From contig NZ_CP071060.1 in assembly GCF_017161445.1 (NCBI RefSeq), positions 4,464,001-4,528,000 on the forward strand: a DNA stretch of 64,000 bases, read 5' to 3'. The notes below the pieces were generated by a model. The model did not search any database. It was given only the letters and a program-made list of their open reading frames with translations, and was not told where the DNA came from. The position numbers were made by a program, and so were the translations under genes. This document shows positions 21,432-30,571 of the stretch, one piece after another (within the stretch, counting starts at the first letter, position 1; every line of letters starts with the position of its first letter). Origin of the DNA: Niveibacterium microcysteis. Its GTDB lineage: Bacteria; Pseudomonadota; Gammaproteobacteria; Burkholderiales; Rhodocyclaceae.

Positions 21432-21748
21432 GCCGGGCGAACCAGCGTGACTGTCTCGCCAGCCTGAGCGCTCGCTAGCCGGTTGAGTGCCGCCCACAGT
21501 TCCACACCATCGCGGGTACCAATCCACTGCCCAGCATCCGGGCGGAAGTGAAATCCGCCCAGCTTCGCCGCCACCCAGATCTCGCGCGCCGCGCTGTGGC
21601 GATTGATGATCATCTGGCTACCATCATCGAATTCGATCTGCAGCACACCACCCGGCTGCACCTCGACGTCGATGCCCGCGGCCTCGAACGCGCGCTCGAT
21701 GCGATCGAGCTCCTGTTCGGCGAGCGGGTTGAAGAGCTTCTCGTCCAT
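21428..21748 (-). CDS. cyaY: Iron donor protein CyaY (frataxin)
   Basis: A 106-residue bacterial frataxin, an iron-binding modulator of Fe-S cluster assembly by IscS. It has the acidic first helix ([17 protein letters not shown]) and the beta-sheet core ([25 protein letters not shown]). It is normally next to lptM and lysA, and lptM is indeed divergent here. Its stop overlaps the cobyric acid synthase GTG, so the two are likely co-translated. Confidence 0.95.
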   Translation of the reverse strand: MDEKLFNPLAEQELDRIERAFEAAGIDVEVQPGGVLQIEFDDGSQMIINRHSAAREIWVAAKLGGFHFRPDAGQWIGTRDGVELWAALNRLASAQAGETVTLVRPA

Positions 21749-21843
21749 CGTCGTTCCTGTCTGCTAGCATCCGGCCCAGCCGGACGACACTGCTTTGATT
21801 GGCGCAGGGCGGTCCGGCATCGATGCCGCAACCTGGAACCCGA

Positions 21844-22029
21844 ATGCTCTACCGACTGCACCGCGCCCTGCTTTGTTCCGCCGTATTGCTGCTGGCAGCC
21901 TGCGGCATCAAGGGCCCCCTGTATCTCCCCGCGCCGGTCGCACAACCGGCGCCACCGCCAGCGACGCAGTCCGCACCGGTGCAACCGGCCGCGGATGGTA
22001 GCAAAAGCCCCGCACCGATAGCCCCCTGA
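21844..22029 (+). CDS. lptM: LPS translocon maturation lipoprotein LptM (YifL-like)
   Basis: A 61-residue lipoprotein. The ATG at 21844 gives a signal peptide with lipobox LLAAC followed at once by GIKGPLYLP, the hallmark of the LptM/YifL family. The rest is a Pro/Ala-rich tail. In E. coli LptM helps the LptD–LptE translocon mature oxidatively. A longer frame from 21799 adds no recognisable sequence. In relatives lysA and dapF follow; here a nitronate monooxygenase does. Confidence 0.88.
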   Translation: MLYRLHRALLCSAVLLLAACGIKGPLYLPAPVAQPAPPPATQSAPVQPAADGSKSPAPIAP

Positions 22030-22198
22030 GTTAGCCCCTCCACCGGAGCGGCGCACGCGCGCCGTGCGGCGGGCTGTTGCCTGGCCGCCGATAGCGCCGC
22101 CACGCAACTGCAATAGTCCGGCCGCGTTTGCGTCGCATCAAGGCCCCCCTGCGCAGGCAATGCAAGAGTCAAAGCCTTTGCCTTCAGGGAACACGCCG

Positions 22199-23374
22199 AT
22201 GTCGATGATCCAGCATGCCTTCAAACCGCTCGTCCTGCGCGGCAAGCAACTTCTGCCGATCGTGCAGGGCGGCATGGGGGTCGGCGTGTCGGCTCACCGC
22301 CTCGCGGGTGCCGTGGCAGCACTTGGCGGCGTCGGCACCATCGCCAGCGTCGATCTTCGGCGCATGCATCCGGATCTGGAAGAGGCGACCGCGCGTTGCC
22401 GCGACAAGGCGGCGATCGAGGCAGCCAACCTGACCGCGCTCGATCGCGAAATCGCCGCGGCGCGAGAAATCGCCAAGGGGATGGGCGTGGTCGCGGTGAA
22501 CGTGATGCGTGCGGTCAGCCAGTACGCCGACCTTGTTCGCCAAGCCTGCCGCAGCGGTGCAGATGCGATCGTAATGGGTGCCGGCCTGCCGCTGGATCTG
22601 CCGGAACTGACGGCCGACCACCCGGATATCGCGCTGATCCCGATCCTGTCCGATGCGCGGGGCGTCAGTGTTGTCCTCAAGCGCTGGATGAAGAAGAACC
22701 GTCTGCCGGATGCGATCGTGCTGGAACACCCGGGTTGGGCGGGTGGGCACCTTGGTGCGGCGAACGTCGCCGGCACCACGGACCAGCGCTTCGATTTCGA
22801 GAAAGTCGTACCGGAATGCCTTGAAGCGATTCGGGGCCTTGGGCTTGCCTCGGAGCAGATCCCGCTGATTCCCGCGGGCGGCATCGACACGCACGACAAG
22901 GTGCGACGCATGATGGAATTGGGCGGCTCTGCCGTTCAGGTGGGCACCGCGTTTGCAGTGACTGCAGAAGGCGACGCGGCGGACGCCTTCAAGCGTGTGT
23001 TGATGGGCGCGAGCGCCGAGGACATCGTCGAATTCACCAGCTGTGCCGGCCTGCCGGCGCGCGCCGTTGCGACCCCGTGGCTGAGCAACTACCTCAAACG
23101 CGAGGAAAAGCTGCAAGGCGCCGCCGCGCGTGAAGGTGGCGAACGCCAGTGCACGCTCAAGTGGGACTGCCTGCTCCAGTGCGGCCTGCGCGACAAGCTC
23201 GCGAAGTTCGGCCAGTTCTGTATCGACAACCAGCTCGCACACGCGGTGAAGGGCGATATCGCCAAGGGCCTGTTCTTCCGCGGCAAGGGCACCCTGCCCT
23301 TCGGCACCGAGATGCGCTCGGTCCGCGAACTTGTCGAGTATCTGCTCGCCGACCGCCGTCCGCTGGCCGTCTGA
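22199..23374 (+). CDS. Nitronate monooxygenase / 2-nitropropane dioxygenase family flavoenzyme
   Basis: A 391-residue FMN-dependent TIM-barrel enzyme. Seen are the N-terminal IVQGGMGVGVSAHRLAGAV, the conserved HPGWAGGHLG (histidine of the active site), and the FMN-phosphate loop PAGGIDTHDKVRRMMELGG…VQVGTAF. Family members oxidise alkyl nitronates, or act as NAD(P)H:quinone reductases. The C-terminal part carries C318-x5-C324-x3-C328, which might bind a metal or form a disulfide. I start at 22199 (AGGGA upstream); the frame is open from 22064 without a site. It ends at a strong bidirectional terminator. Confidence 0.88.
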   Translation: MSMIQHAFKPLVLRGKQLLPIVQGGMGVGVSAHRLAGAVAALGGVGTIASVDLRRMHPDLEEATARCRDKAAIEAANLTALDREIAAAREIAKGMGVVAVNVMRAVSQYADLVRQACRSGADAIVMGAGLPLDLPELTADHPDIALIPILSDARGVSVVLKRWMKKNRLPDAIVLEHPGWAGGHLGAANVAGTTDQRFDFEKVVPECLEAIRGLGLASEQIPLIPAGGIDTHDKVRRMMELGGSAVQVGTAFAVTAEGDAADAFKRVLMGASAEDIVEFTSCAGLPARAVATPWLSNYLKREEKLQGAAAREGGERQCTLKWDCLLQCGLRDKLAKFGQFCIDNQLAHAVKGDIAKGLFFRGKGTLPFGTEMRSVRELVEYLLADRRPLAV

Positions 23375-23392
23375 TCAAGCCACCTTAGCAAG

Positions 23393-23421
23393 AAAAAAGC
23401 CGGCGCGACGCCGGCTTTTTT
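23393..23421. terminator. Bidirectional terminator, NMO / cdsA-like
   Basis: A perfect 13-bp inverted repeat (AAAAAAGCCGGCG / CGCCGGCTTTTTT) around a 3-nt loop lies between two convergent genes. The A-run and T-run serve as U-tracts on either strand. Confidence 0.92.
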
Positions 23422-23438
23422 CTTGGGCGCGCTCTGCC

Positions 23439-24434
23439 TCAGCTGGCGTAGAAGTAGCGCACCAGATGGAAGTAGATCGGTGCTGCGAAGGCCACCGGCG
23501 CCACGCGGTCCAGCATGCCGCCGTGGCCGACGATCGAATGCCCCCAGTAACGCACGCCGCGATCGCGCTTGATGGCCGTCATCACCAGGCTGCCGAGGAA
23601 GCCCATCCAGGTCGCGGCCAACGCGATGCCAAACGCCGCCCACACCCCGAAGGGCGTGATCCAGGCCAGCAGTGCACCCAGCAGCGCAGCGCCGAAACCA
23701 CCCAGCACCAGGCCTTCCCAAGTCCGGGTGAGCGACACGCCTGGCGCTGCAGGCGTGCGCCCGAGTCGGGCCGAGAAGAACTTCTGCAGCACATCGCCGC
23801 TCTGCACCACCAGCACCAGGAAGGCGATCAGCAGCAGGTTGCGGCCGGCATAGCCGTTGATGCGAAGGCCCAGCAGTTGCGGTACGTTGGAGAGGCAGTA
23901 GACGCAGATCATCAGCCCCCACTGCACGTTGGCTGCGCGATCCATGAAGCGTTTGGCGTCGCCGCGCAGCGCCGAAATGATAGGCAGGAAAAGGAAGGCG
24001 AAAACCGGCACCCAGAGCTCGGTAAAGGTCAGCCAGCCGTGCCACACGCCAAGGTAGTGCAGCGGCAGCACGAGGAAGAAGGCCGCCAGCAGCGTCCAGT
24101 GGTCGCCCAGGCGCGTTGGAGACAGCGTGATGAACTCACGCAGCGTGCCGAACGACGCAAAGGCGAACAGCAGCGCCACCCCCTTTCGACCGGCGAGGAA
24201 GGCGACGCCGATCCACGCCACCATGATCCACCAGCCGCGCACGCGCGCAACGTAGCTCTCGATCACGCCGACACGGCGGCCACGCACGCGGCGACGAAGA
24301 TAGCGCCCGAACAGCGTGGCGAGAATCAACACCAGAAACACGCCGGCGAACAGCAGCGCCGTGGTCGTGCGGGGGCCGAGCGTTGGCCCGGTCCACGGTG
24401 GTACCGGCAGCTTGGAGAGGTCGATCGACATCAT
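23439..24434 (-). CDS. CdsA-like phosphatidate cytidylyltransferase
   Basis: A 331-residue integral membrane protein with about eight hydrophobic segments. The CDP-diglyceride synthase signature is present near the C-terminus (SLVMTAIKRDRGVRYWG, then VGHGGMLDRVAPVAF). It would make CDP-diacylglycerol from phosphatidate and CTP. It overlaps the acyltransferase gene before it by 4 nt (ATGA), so the acyltransferase product could feed it. It is longer than E. coli CdsA (285) and sits outside the usual frr–uppS–cdsA–dxr cluster. It may therefore be a paralogue of the YnbB type rather than the housekeeping CdsA. Confidence 0.85.
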   Translation of the reverse strand: MMSIDLSKLPVPPWTGPTLGPRTTTALLFAGVFLVLILATLFGRYLRRRVRGRRVGVIESYVARVRGWWIMVAWIGVAFLAGRKGVALLFAFASFGTLREFITLSPTRLGDHWTLLAAFFLVLPLHYLGVWHGWLTFTELWVPVFAFLFLPIISALRGDAKRFMDRAANVQWGLMICVYCLSNVPQLLGLRINGYAGRNLLLIAFLVLVVQSGDVLQKFFSARLGRTPAAPGVSLTRTWEGLVLGGFGAALLGALLAWITPFGVWAAFGIALAATWMGFLGSLVMTAIKRDRGVRYWGHSIVGHGGMLDRVAPVAFAAPIYFHLVRYFYAS

Positions 24435-25063
24435 TCGAGCGGCTCCTCACCCTTCGGCGCCCAGGATTGCAGCACGCTGCGCGCGCGGTGAAGGAAGTCG
24501 TCGCGATCCTCGTCCTGCGCCAGCCCGATCGGCTCGCCAAAGCCTACGGTACAGATCAGCGGCACCGGCAGAATCTGGCCCTTGGGCAGCACGCGGTTGA
24601 GGTTGGCCAGCCACACCGGCACCAGCTCCACCTTCGGATGACTCTCGGCCAAGTGGAACAAGCCGCCCTTGAAGGGCAACAGCTCATCACCGAGGTTGCG
24701 CGTGCCTTCCGGGAAGATGATCAAGGAGTCGCCCGCGTCCAACGCGGCCCGCATCACCTCCAACGGATCGCAACCGCCACTGCGCGCACGGTCGACCAGC
24801 ACGGCACGGAACACCTGATGGATCAGGAAGCGGCGGACGGCCGACTTTTCCCAGTAATCGGAGCCCGCCACCGGGCGCGTACGACGGCGCAGCGACTTGG
24901 GCAAACTCGCCCAGATCAGCACAAAATCGACGTGGCTGGAGTGGTTGGCGAAGTAGATGCGCTGGACGGGCGCAGGCGCGCATCCGAGCCAGCGAGCCTG
25001 GACACCGGTCAGCATGCGGGCGAAACCGCAAATCACCCAGGCAACGAAAGACGCTAGAGACAT
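24431..25063 (-). CDS. 1-acyl-sn-glycerol-3-phosphate acyltransferase family protein
   Basis: A 210-residue PlsC-type membrane acyltransferase with motif I NHSSHVDF (NHx4D) and motif III FPEGTRN. The N-terminus (SLASFVAWVICGFARML) is hydrophobic. It would acylate lysophosphatidate or a related acceptor at the inner membrane. It is translationally coupled to the CdsA-like gene. Smaller than E. coli PlsC (245), and possibly specialised. Confidence 0.85.
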   Translation of the reverse strand: MSLASFVAWVICGFARMLTGVQARWLGCAPAPVQRIYFANHSSHVDFVLIWASLPKSLRRRTRPVAGSDYWEKSAVRRFLIHQVFRAVLVDRARSGGCDPLEVMRAALDAGDSLIIFPEGTRNLGDELLPFKGGLFHLAESHPKVELVPVWLANLNRVLPKGQILPVPLICTVGFGEPIGLAQDEDRDDFLHRARSVLQSWAPKGEEPLE

Positions 25064-25129
25064 CAGCAGTACGGCATTTTGGAAGGCGCGAATGGTGTAC
25101 CGCGCCGATGTTTAGCGCAAGCTGCCAGA

Positions 25130-25765
25130 TCAAATACCGTTCTTGCCGCGAAACGGCCCGAACGTGCCGCTTTCTGTCACGATCCAATCGAGCGGCATAT
25201 CGTGTGGCTCGGGCCGGATGCTATCGACACGCCCCAACTCGAACCCCACCCCGACGGAGATCGGCGCCGGGCTTCGCGCCGCCAGCGTGCGATCGAAGAA
25301 TCCCCCACCATAGCCGAGCCGGTAGCCCGCCGCGTCGAAGGCGTTGAGCGGCACCAGCACCACATCCGGATCCACCGATTCGAACTGCGACGGCACCGGA
25401 ATGCCGAACGCGTCGGCAGCCAGTTCGGCGCCGGGCCGCCAGGCTGAGAACGCCAGCGGCGCATCCGCAGCCACCACCACCGGCAGCGCGGCCACGCGGG
25501 CCGCTTCCGCTGCCAGCCAATCGGTGACAAACGCGGTCAGATCAGGCTCGCCACGGTAAGGCCAGCAGAACCCCAGATTGCGCGGTGAGAGACGCGCCAG
25601 CAGCGGGCGCAACTGCTCGCACAGCAGCCCGCTCAGGCGCTCTCGCTCGGCCGCCGCAAGGGACTCGCGCGCGGCGATGGCGGAGCGTCGCATTTCCTGC
25701 CGCAAAGCCTTGTCCGGCGCGGCTTCCGGCACGGTGGAGGGGGACGACAAAGTGCTATCCTTCAT
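25130..25765 (-). CDS. fau: 5-formyltetrahydrofolate cyclo-ligase
   Basis: A 211-residue ATP-dependent enzyme that recycles 5-formyl-THF to 5,10-methenyl-THF (also ygfA). Diagnostic parts are RQEMRRSAIAARESL at the N-terminus, the FCWPYRGEPD segment, and the C-terminal RLGYGGGFFDRTLA with PHDMPLDWIVTESG. The reading frame extends far upstream; I use the ATG at 25765, where similarity to the family begins. It is divergent from the lytic transglycosylase gene. I looked for a 6S RNA next to it, as in enterobacteria, and saw none. Confidence 0.94.
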   Translation of the reverse strand: MKDSTLSSPSTVPEAAPDKALRQEMRRSAIAARESLAAAERERLSGLLCEQLRPLLARLSPRNLGFCWPYRGEPDLTAFVTDWLAAEAARVAALPVVVAADAPLAFSAWRPGAELAADAFGIPVPSQFESVDPDVVLVPLNAFDAAGYRLGYGGGFFDRTLAARSPAPISVGVGFELGRVDSIRPEPHDMPLDWIVTESGTFGPFRGKNGI

Positions 25766-25884
25766 AAATGGTCCGTATCCATTCGGCACGCGGCAACTTG
25801 CTGGCAAAGCCGCTGTCGCAGCACGGAGGGTACCGGGTCGGTGCCGTGCCGCCGCAACGAGCGCGGCCTTGAGGAGTTTAGGGA

Positions 25885-27840
25885 ATGAAGCAGGTATTGT
25901 GCGTGGCGCTCGCGATTGGTGCCGTGTCTTTGGGTACCGGCGCCTACGCAGCCGGAGGCGAGGAGCGCTTTCTCGCCGCACGCGACGCCGCACGCAATGG
26001 CGATCTCGCGCGCATCAACCAGCTCGCCGCACAGCGCGGCGGCGACCCACTCGATGCCTATATCGATTACTGGGCGCTTTCGATTCGCCTTGCGCGCAAG
26101 GACGACGTGGATGGCGACCTGGCCAGCTTCACCGCGCGGGAGGAAGGCACCCTGCTGGCCGAACGTGCTCGCGGAGACTGGATCCGCGCCGCCGCGCGCG
26201 CGCAGCGTTGGGATGTGGTCTTGCGCGAAGGCGCGATGCTGCGTCAGCCCGAACAGGAGATGAACTGCTGGGTGCTGCAGGCGCGCTTGAACACCGGCGA
26301 CCCGCAGGCCCTCAAGGATGCCGAACCGCAGTGGGAGAGCACGGCGGAGCCCGGTGAGGCCTGCACGCCGGTGATCGCGGCGCTAAGTGCCAGCAAGTCC
26401 GAAGACACCCACTGGCAACGCGCACGGCGACTCGTGGATGCGCGCCGCTACGGCGCTGCCCGCGCCACCCTGGAGGCACTGCCGGGTAACGCCGTTTCCG
26501 GCACCGCGGTGGCCGAGGCGCTCGACAATCCGCTGCGCTGGCTTGCGAAGAATCCAACGCCAGTCAGTCGCACGCAGCGAGAGATCACCGTGCTAGCGCT
26601 CTCGCGCTTGGCGCAGACCGATTACCGCGGCGCCGCAGCGCGGGTGGAAGCCCTCGGCACGGCACTCTCGCCGAGCGACCGCGCGTGGCTCTCAGGCGTG
26701 CTGGGCTGGCAAGCGGCACGCGGCAATCAGCCGGAAGCGCTGGCGTGGTATCGCGCCGCGGGCAGCGCGCCGCTATCGGAAGAATCGCGCGCATGGCAGG
26801 TGCGAGCCGCCTTGCGGGCGCGTGCCTGGGGCGAGGTGCGTCGCGCGGTGGAAGCCATGCCGCCGGCACAACGCAGCCAGCCGGAATGGGTTTACTGGTA
26901 CGGCCGCGCGCTGATCGAGACCAACCGCACGGCACAGGGCCGCGAAGAACTCGAACGGATCGCGGGCGCGCCGACCTTCTACGGCATGCTGGCCGGCGAG
27001 GAGCTGGGGCGTCCGTTTGTTGCGCCCAAAGGTGCCAAGCCGCCGAGCCGCGCCGAGATCGCCCGTGTTGAATCCGACGTATCGGTACGGCGTGCCTTGG
27101 CCTTGTTCCGCCTGGAAGGGCGGCTGGACGGCGTACGTGAATGGAACTGGGCCATGCGCGCCGCGGACGACCGCTTTCTGCTCGCGGCGGCCGAAATCGC
27201 ACGCCGCGAACAGCTCTACGACCGCGCGATCTACAGCGCCGAGCGCACCCAGGCCGAACACGACTTCGGCATGCGCTACCTCGTTCCGTACTACGACAAG
27301 GTGGAGCCCGCCAGCCGGCGCTGGGGGCTGGACGTGTACTGGGTCTATGGCCTGATGCGGCAGGAAAGCCGCTTCGTCACCGCGGCGCGTTCGTCGGTTG
27401 GCGCGCAGGGCCTGATGCAGGTGATGCCCGGCACCGCCAGCTACGTCGCGAAGAAGATCGGCATGCCCTACACCAAGGGCCAGGTGATCGACCTCGATAC
27501 CAACGTGATGCTCGGCACTGCCTATCTCAAGATGGTGCTCGACCGCCTGGACGGCCATCCGGCGCTCGCCTCGGCCGCGTACAACGCCGGGCCCGGCCGC
27601 ATACCGCGCTGGAAGGCGGCCGAACCGCTCGAAGGTGCGGTGTTTGCCGAGACGATCCCGATCTCGGAGACCCGCGACTATGTGAAGAAGGTGCTCGCCA
27701 ACACGGTCGCCTATGCGGCGGTGCTGACCGGCAAACCGCAATCCCTCAAACAGCGCCTCGGCACGGTGCAGCCTAACGGCACCGCAGGCGCGGATGTTCC
27801 GGAACTCAACGAAATGCCGGCCGGCGACGGCGGCAACTGA
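25885..27840 (+). CDS. slt: Soluble lytic murein transglycosylase
   Basis: A 651-residue periplasmic enzyme that cleaves peptidoglycan to 1,6-anhydro products. A signal peptide ends near AYAAGGEE. A long alpha-helical superhelix (U and L domains) fills residues ~30–450. The SLT catalytic domain has E494 in MRQESRF, then GAQGLMQVMPGTA and NAGPGRIPRW. Slightly longer than E. coli Slt70. It heads a plus-strand run with the NDUFA9-like, GST and cca genes. Confidence 0.96.
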   Translation: MKQVLCVALAIGAVSLGTGAYAAGGEERFLAARDAARNGDLARINQLAAQRGGDPLDAYIDYWALSIRLARKDDVDGDLASFTAREEGTLLAERARGDWIRAAARAQRWDVVLREGAMLRQPEQEMNCWVLQARLNTGDPQALKDAEPQWESTAEPGEACTPVIAALSASKSEDTHWQRARRLVDARRYGAARATLEALPGNAVSGTAVAEALDNPLRWLAKNPTPVSRTQREITVLALSRLAQTDYRGAAARVEALGTALSPSDRAWLSGVLGWQAARGNQPEALAWYRAAGSAPLSEESRAWQVRAALRARAWGEVRRAVEAMPPAQRSQPEWVYWYGRALIETNRTAQGREELERIAGAPTFYGMLAGEELGRPFVAPKGAKPPSRAEIARVESDVSVRRALALFRLEGRLDGVREWNWAMRAADDRFLLAAAEIARREQLYDRAIYSAERTQAEHDFGMRYLVPYYDKVEPASRRWGLDVYWVYGLMRQESRFVTAARSSVGAQGLMQVMPGTASYVAKKIGMPYTKGQVIDLDTNVMLGTAYLKMVLDRLDGHPALASAAYNAGPGRIPRWKAAEPLEGAVFAETIPISETRDYVKKVLANTVAYAAVLTGKPQSLKQRLGTVQPNGTAGADVPELNEMPAGDGGN

Positions 27841-27854
27841 CCCGATCGGACCTC

Positions 27855-28817
27855 ATGCAACCCAAACGTGTACTGATCATCGGCGGCACGGGTTTCCTCG
27901 GCCGCCATCTCGCCAACCGACTCGCAGCGCGCGGCATCGCGGTGCGGGTGCCAACACGGCGTCTGGCCCCCTGTGGCCCGTTGCTGGTGCTGCCTTCATC
28001 GGAAGTGGTGTCGGCGGATGTGTTTGATGCAGAGACGCTGCGACGCCTGATGCGCGATGTCGACGCGGTGGTGAATCTGGTCGGCGTGCTGCACTCGCCG
28101 TCGGGCAAGCCCTATGGTGCGGCCTTTGCGCAGGCGCATGTGGAATTACCACGGCGCATCGTCGCCGCCGCCCGGGAAGCGGGCGTGCAACGCCTGATCC
28201 ATGTCAGCGCACTTGGCGCTGCGCACGACGGCCCGTCCGAGTACCTGCGCTCCAAGGCGGACGGCGAGGCCGCGATCCGCGATGCGGGCGACGCGCTGCG
28301 CTGGACGATCTTCCGCCCCTCGGTCGTGTTCGGGCCGGAAGATCGCTTCCTGAACCTCTTTGCCGGGCTCGCCAGCAGCTTCCCGGTGATTCCGCTCGGC
28401 GGCGCGGGCGCGCGCTTCCAGCCGGTGTACGTGGGCGATGTCAGCCGCGCGATTCTGGCAGCGATCGATCAGGATTTCGGCATTGGCGGCACCTACGAAA
28501 TCGCCGGGCCGGATGTCTGGACGCTCGCCCAGCTTGTGGACTACGCCGCGCGCCTCGGCGGCCATCGCCCGTTGATCGTGCCGCTGCCGCGCAGCCTTGC
28601 GATGCTTCAGGCGACCGTACTGTCGTGGCTGCCGGGCGGGCTGATGAGCCCAGACAACGTTCGCTCGATGGATCGCGACAACGTGGCAAGCGGCGCCGCA
28701 CAGCCCTTTGGCTTGACGCCCACCGCACTCGACGCTGTAGCGCCGGCCTGGCTCGGCAAACGCACGCAACGCGGGCGCTATGCACGCCTGCGCACCCAGC
28801 CCCGTCGCGCCCCGTAA
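27855..28817 (+). CDS. Complex I NDUFA9-like NAD(P)-binding protein
   Basis: A 320-residue atypical short-chain dehydrogenase of the NDUFA9 subgroup. The nucleotide-binding loop is IIGGTGFLGRHLANRL. The HVSALGAAHDGPSEYLRSKADGE region has lost the classical YxxxK pair in favour of the YLRSK arrangement seen in this subgroup. FRPSVVFGPEDRFLN follows. In mitochondria the homologue is a complex I accessory subunit; in bacteria its job is unclear. It follows slt by 14 nt. Confidence 0.88.
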   Translation: MQPKRVLIIGGTGFLGRHLANRLAARGIAVRVPTRRLAPCGPLLVLPSSEVVSADVFDAETLRRLMRDVDAVVNLVGVLHSPSGKPYGAAFAQAHVELPRRIVAAAREAGVQRLIHVSALGAAHDGPSEYLRSKADGEAAIRDAGDALRWTIFRPSVVFGPEDRFLNLFAGLASSFPVIPLGGAGARFQPVYVGDVSRAILAAIDQDFGIGGTYEIAGPDVWTLAQLVDYAARLGGHRPLIVPLPRSLAMLQATVLSWLPGGLMSPDNVRSMDRDNVASGAAQPFGLTPTALDAVAPAWLGKRTQRGRYARLRTQPRRAP

Positions 28818-28832
28818 TCCGGAGTTCGCCCT

Positions 28833-29477
28833 ATGAAACTGGTCATCGCCAACAAGAACTACTCGTCCTGGTCGCTGCGCGCCTGGCTGGCTCTACGTGC
28901 CGTCGGCCAACCCTTTGAGGAAGTGCGCGTGCTGCTGGATCAGCCCGACACCCGAGAGCGCATCCTCGAGCACTCGCCCTCGGGCCGCGTGCCCTGCCTG
29001 ATCGACGACACGCTTACGGTGTGGGATTCCTTGGCCATCATCGAAACCCTCGCCGAGCGTTTTCCGCAGCTGTGGCCGGCCACCGCCGCCGCACGCGCCC
29101 ACGCCCGAGCCGTGTCCGCCGAGATGCATTCGGGCTTCCCGGCGCTGCGCAGCCAGATGCCGATGAATATCCGCCGCCAGCTGCCGGGGCGTGGCCGCAC
29201 ACCGGCGTCAGAGGCCGACATCGCACGCGTGATTGCGATCTGGCTCGATTGCCGCAAGCGCTATGGCCGCAACGGCCCTTACCTGTTCGGCAGCTTCACC
29301 GCCGCCGACGCGATGTTCGCGCCAGTCTGCTTCCGCTTCCAGAGCTACGGCGTGGAGCCCAGCGGCGAAGCCGGCGCCTACCTCGCAACGATGCTGGCGC
29401 ACCCCGCGATGCGCGAGTGGCAGGCCGCGGCGCTGGCCGAGAGCGAGGTCGTGCCTGCCGACGAGTTGCCGGACTGA
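28833..29477 (+). CDS. Glutathione S-transferase family protein
   Basis: A 214-residue cytosolic GST. The thioredoxin-like N-domain begins [21 protein letters not shown], with a serine cluster (S11/S12) where the catalytic residue should lie. The SGRVPCLID segment carries the cis-proline, and [11 protein letters not shown] contacts glutathione. An all-helical C-domain follows. The stop codon shares its last base with the cca start (TGATG). Substrate unknown. Confidence 0.92.
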   Translation: MKLVIANKNYSSWSLRAWLALRAVGQPFEEVRVLLDQPDTRERILEHSPSGRVPCLIDDTLTVWDSLAIIETLAERFPQLWPATAAARAHARAVSAEMHSGFPALRSQMPMNIRRQLPGRGRTPASEADIARVIAIWLDCRKRYGRNGPYLFGSFTAADAMFAPVCFRFQSYGVEPSGEAGAYLATMLAHPAMREWQAAALAESEVVPADELPD

Positions 29478-30568
29478 TGCGCGCCTACGTGGTCGGTGGC
29501 GCAGTGCGCGACGCCCTGCTCGGGCTGCCGGGGGCTGACCGTGACTGGGTGGTGGTTGGCGCCACGCCCGACGAGATGCTCGCGCAGGGCTTCCGACCGG
29601 TGGGCAAGGATTTCCCGGTGTTCCTGCATCCGAAGACGCAGGAAGAATATGCGCTCGCGCGCACCGAGCGGAAGACCGCGCCCGGCTACCACGGCTTCGT
29701 CTTCCATGCCTCGCCCGATGTCTCGCTGGAAGAGGATCTGAAACGCCGCGACCTCACGATCAACGCGATGGCACGCGATGAGGACGGCACACTGATCGAC
29801 CCCTGCGGCGGCCAGCGCGACCTTGCCGCCCGAGTGCTACGCCATGTCAGCCCCGCCTTCGCGGAAGACCCTGTGCGCATCCTGCGGATTGCACGCTTCG
29901 CGGCGCGCTTCCCGGATTTCACGGTGGCGGACGAGACCCTGGCGCTGATGCGCGAGATGGTGGAGGCCGGCGAAGTCGACCACCTGGTCGCCGAGCGCGT
30001 ATGGCAGGAGATCTCACGCGGCCTCTTGGCGACCGCCCCCTCGCGCATGTTCGCGCTGCTGCACGACTGCGGCGCGCTCGCGCGTTTGGCTCCTGCCCTC
30101 AACCACGCCTGGGAGGCGGAACGGCGCCTGATCGGACGGCGCCTAGACCATGCCGGCGAACTTGGCCTCGATGCCCGATTCGCGCTGCTCGCTGCTGCGC
30201 TCGACAGCGTGGCATCACTCGAAGCCCTGTGCATCGATTTGCGCGTACCGACGGATCCGCGCGAGCTGGCCGAATTGCTGTGGTGCGAACAGCAGGTGTT
30301 CGAGAAGACCGCAACGCTCGATGCGGCGACCTTGATCGCGCTGTTCGACCGCTGTGACGCCTGGCGGCGCCCGCGGCGATTTGCCGACCTGCTCGCCTGC
30401 GCCGCACATCTGGTGCCCAAGGTGCAATTGGGGCGCATCGCCGCTGCGCTGGAGCGTGCGCGTGCGGTTGATGCCGGTGCGGTGGCCAAGCAGTGCCAGG
30501 AGAAGAGCGAGATCCCCCGCCGCGTGCGTGAGGCGCGCATCGCGGCCGTCGCAAAGGATCTCGACTAG
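29477..30568 (+). CDS. cca: CCA tRNA nucleotidyltransferase
   Basis: A 363-residue class II tRNA nucleotidyltransferase that adds or repairs the 3' CCA end. The head domain has [11 protein letters not shown], the catalytic carboxylates in [24 protein letters not shown] and [13 protein letters not shown]. The neck has [16 protein letters not shown]. The start at 29477 is coupled to the GST stop; the frame is open further upstream, inside the GST gene. The protein is about 50 residues shorter than E. coli Cca, and I find no HD phosphohydrolase motif in the C-terminal half, where [16 protein letters not shown] stands instead. Confidence 0.94.
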   Translation: MRAYVVGGAVRDALLGLPGADRDWVVVGATPDEMLAQGFRPVGKDFPVFLHPKTQEEYALARTERKTAPGYHGFVFHASPDVSLEEDLKRRDLTINAMARDEDGTLIDPCGGQRDLAARVLRHVSPAFAEDPVRILRIARFAARFPDFTVADETLALMREMVEAGEVDHLVAERVWQEISRGLLATAPSRMFALLHDCGALARLAPALNHAWEAERRLIGRRLDHAGELGLDARFALLAAALDSVASLEALCIDLRVPTDPRELAELLWCEQQVFEKTATLDAATLIALFDRCDAWRRPRRFADLLACAAHLVPKVQLGRIAAALERARAVDAGAVAKQCQEKSEIPRRVREARIAAVAKDLD

Positions 30569-30571
30569 GGC

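Noticed and set aside
25766..25884. A 6S RNA next to the 5-formyl-THF cyclo-ligase gene
   Set aside because: Only about 120 nt separate the divergent genes. No long bulged hairpin is apparent.
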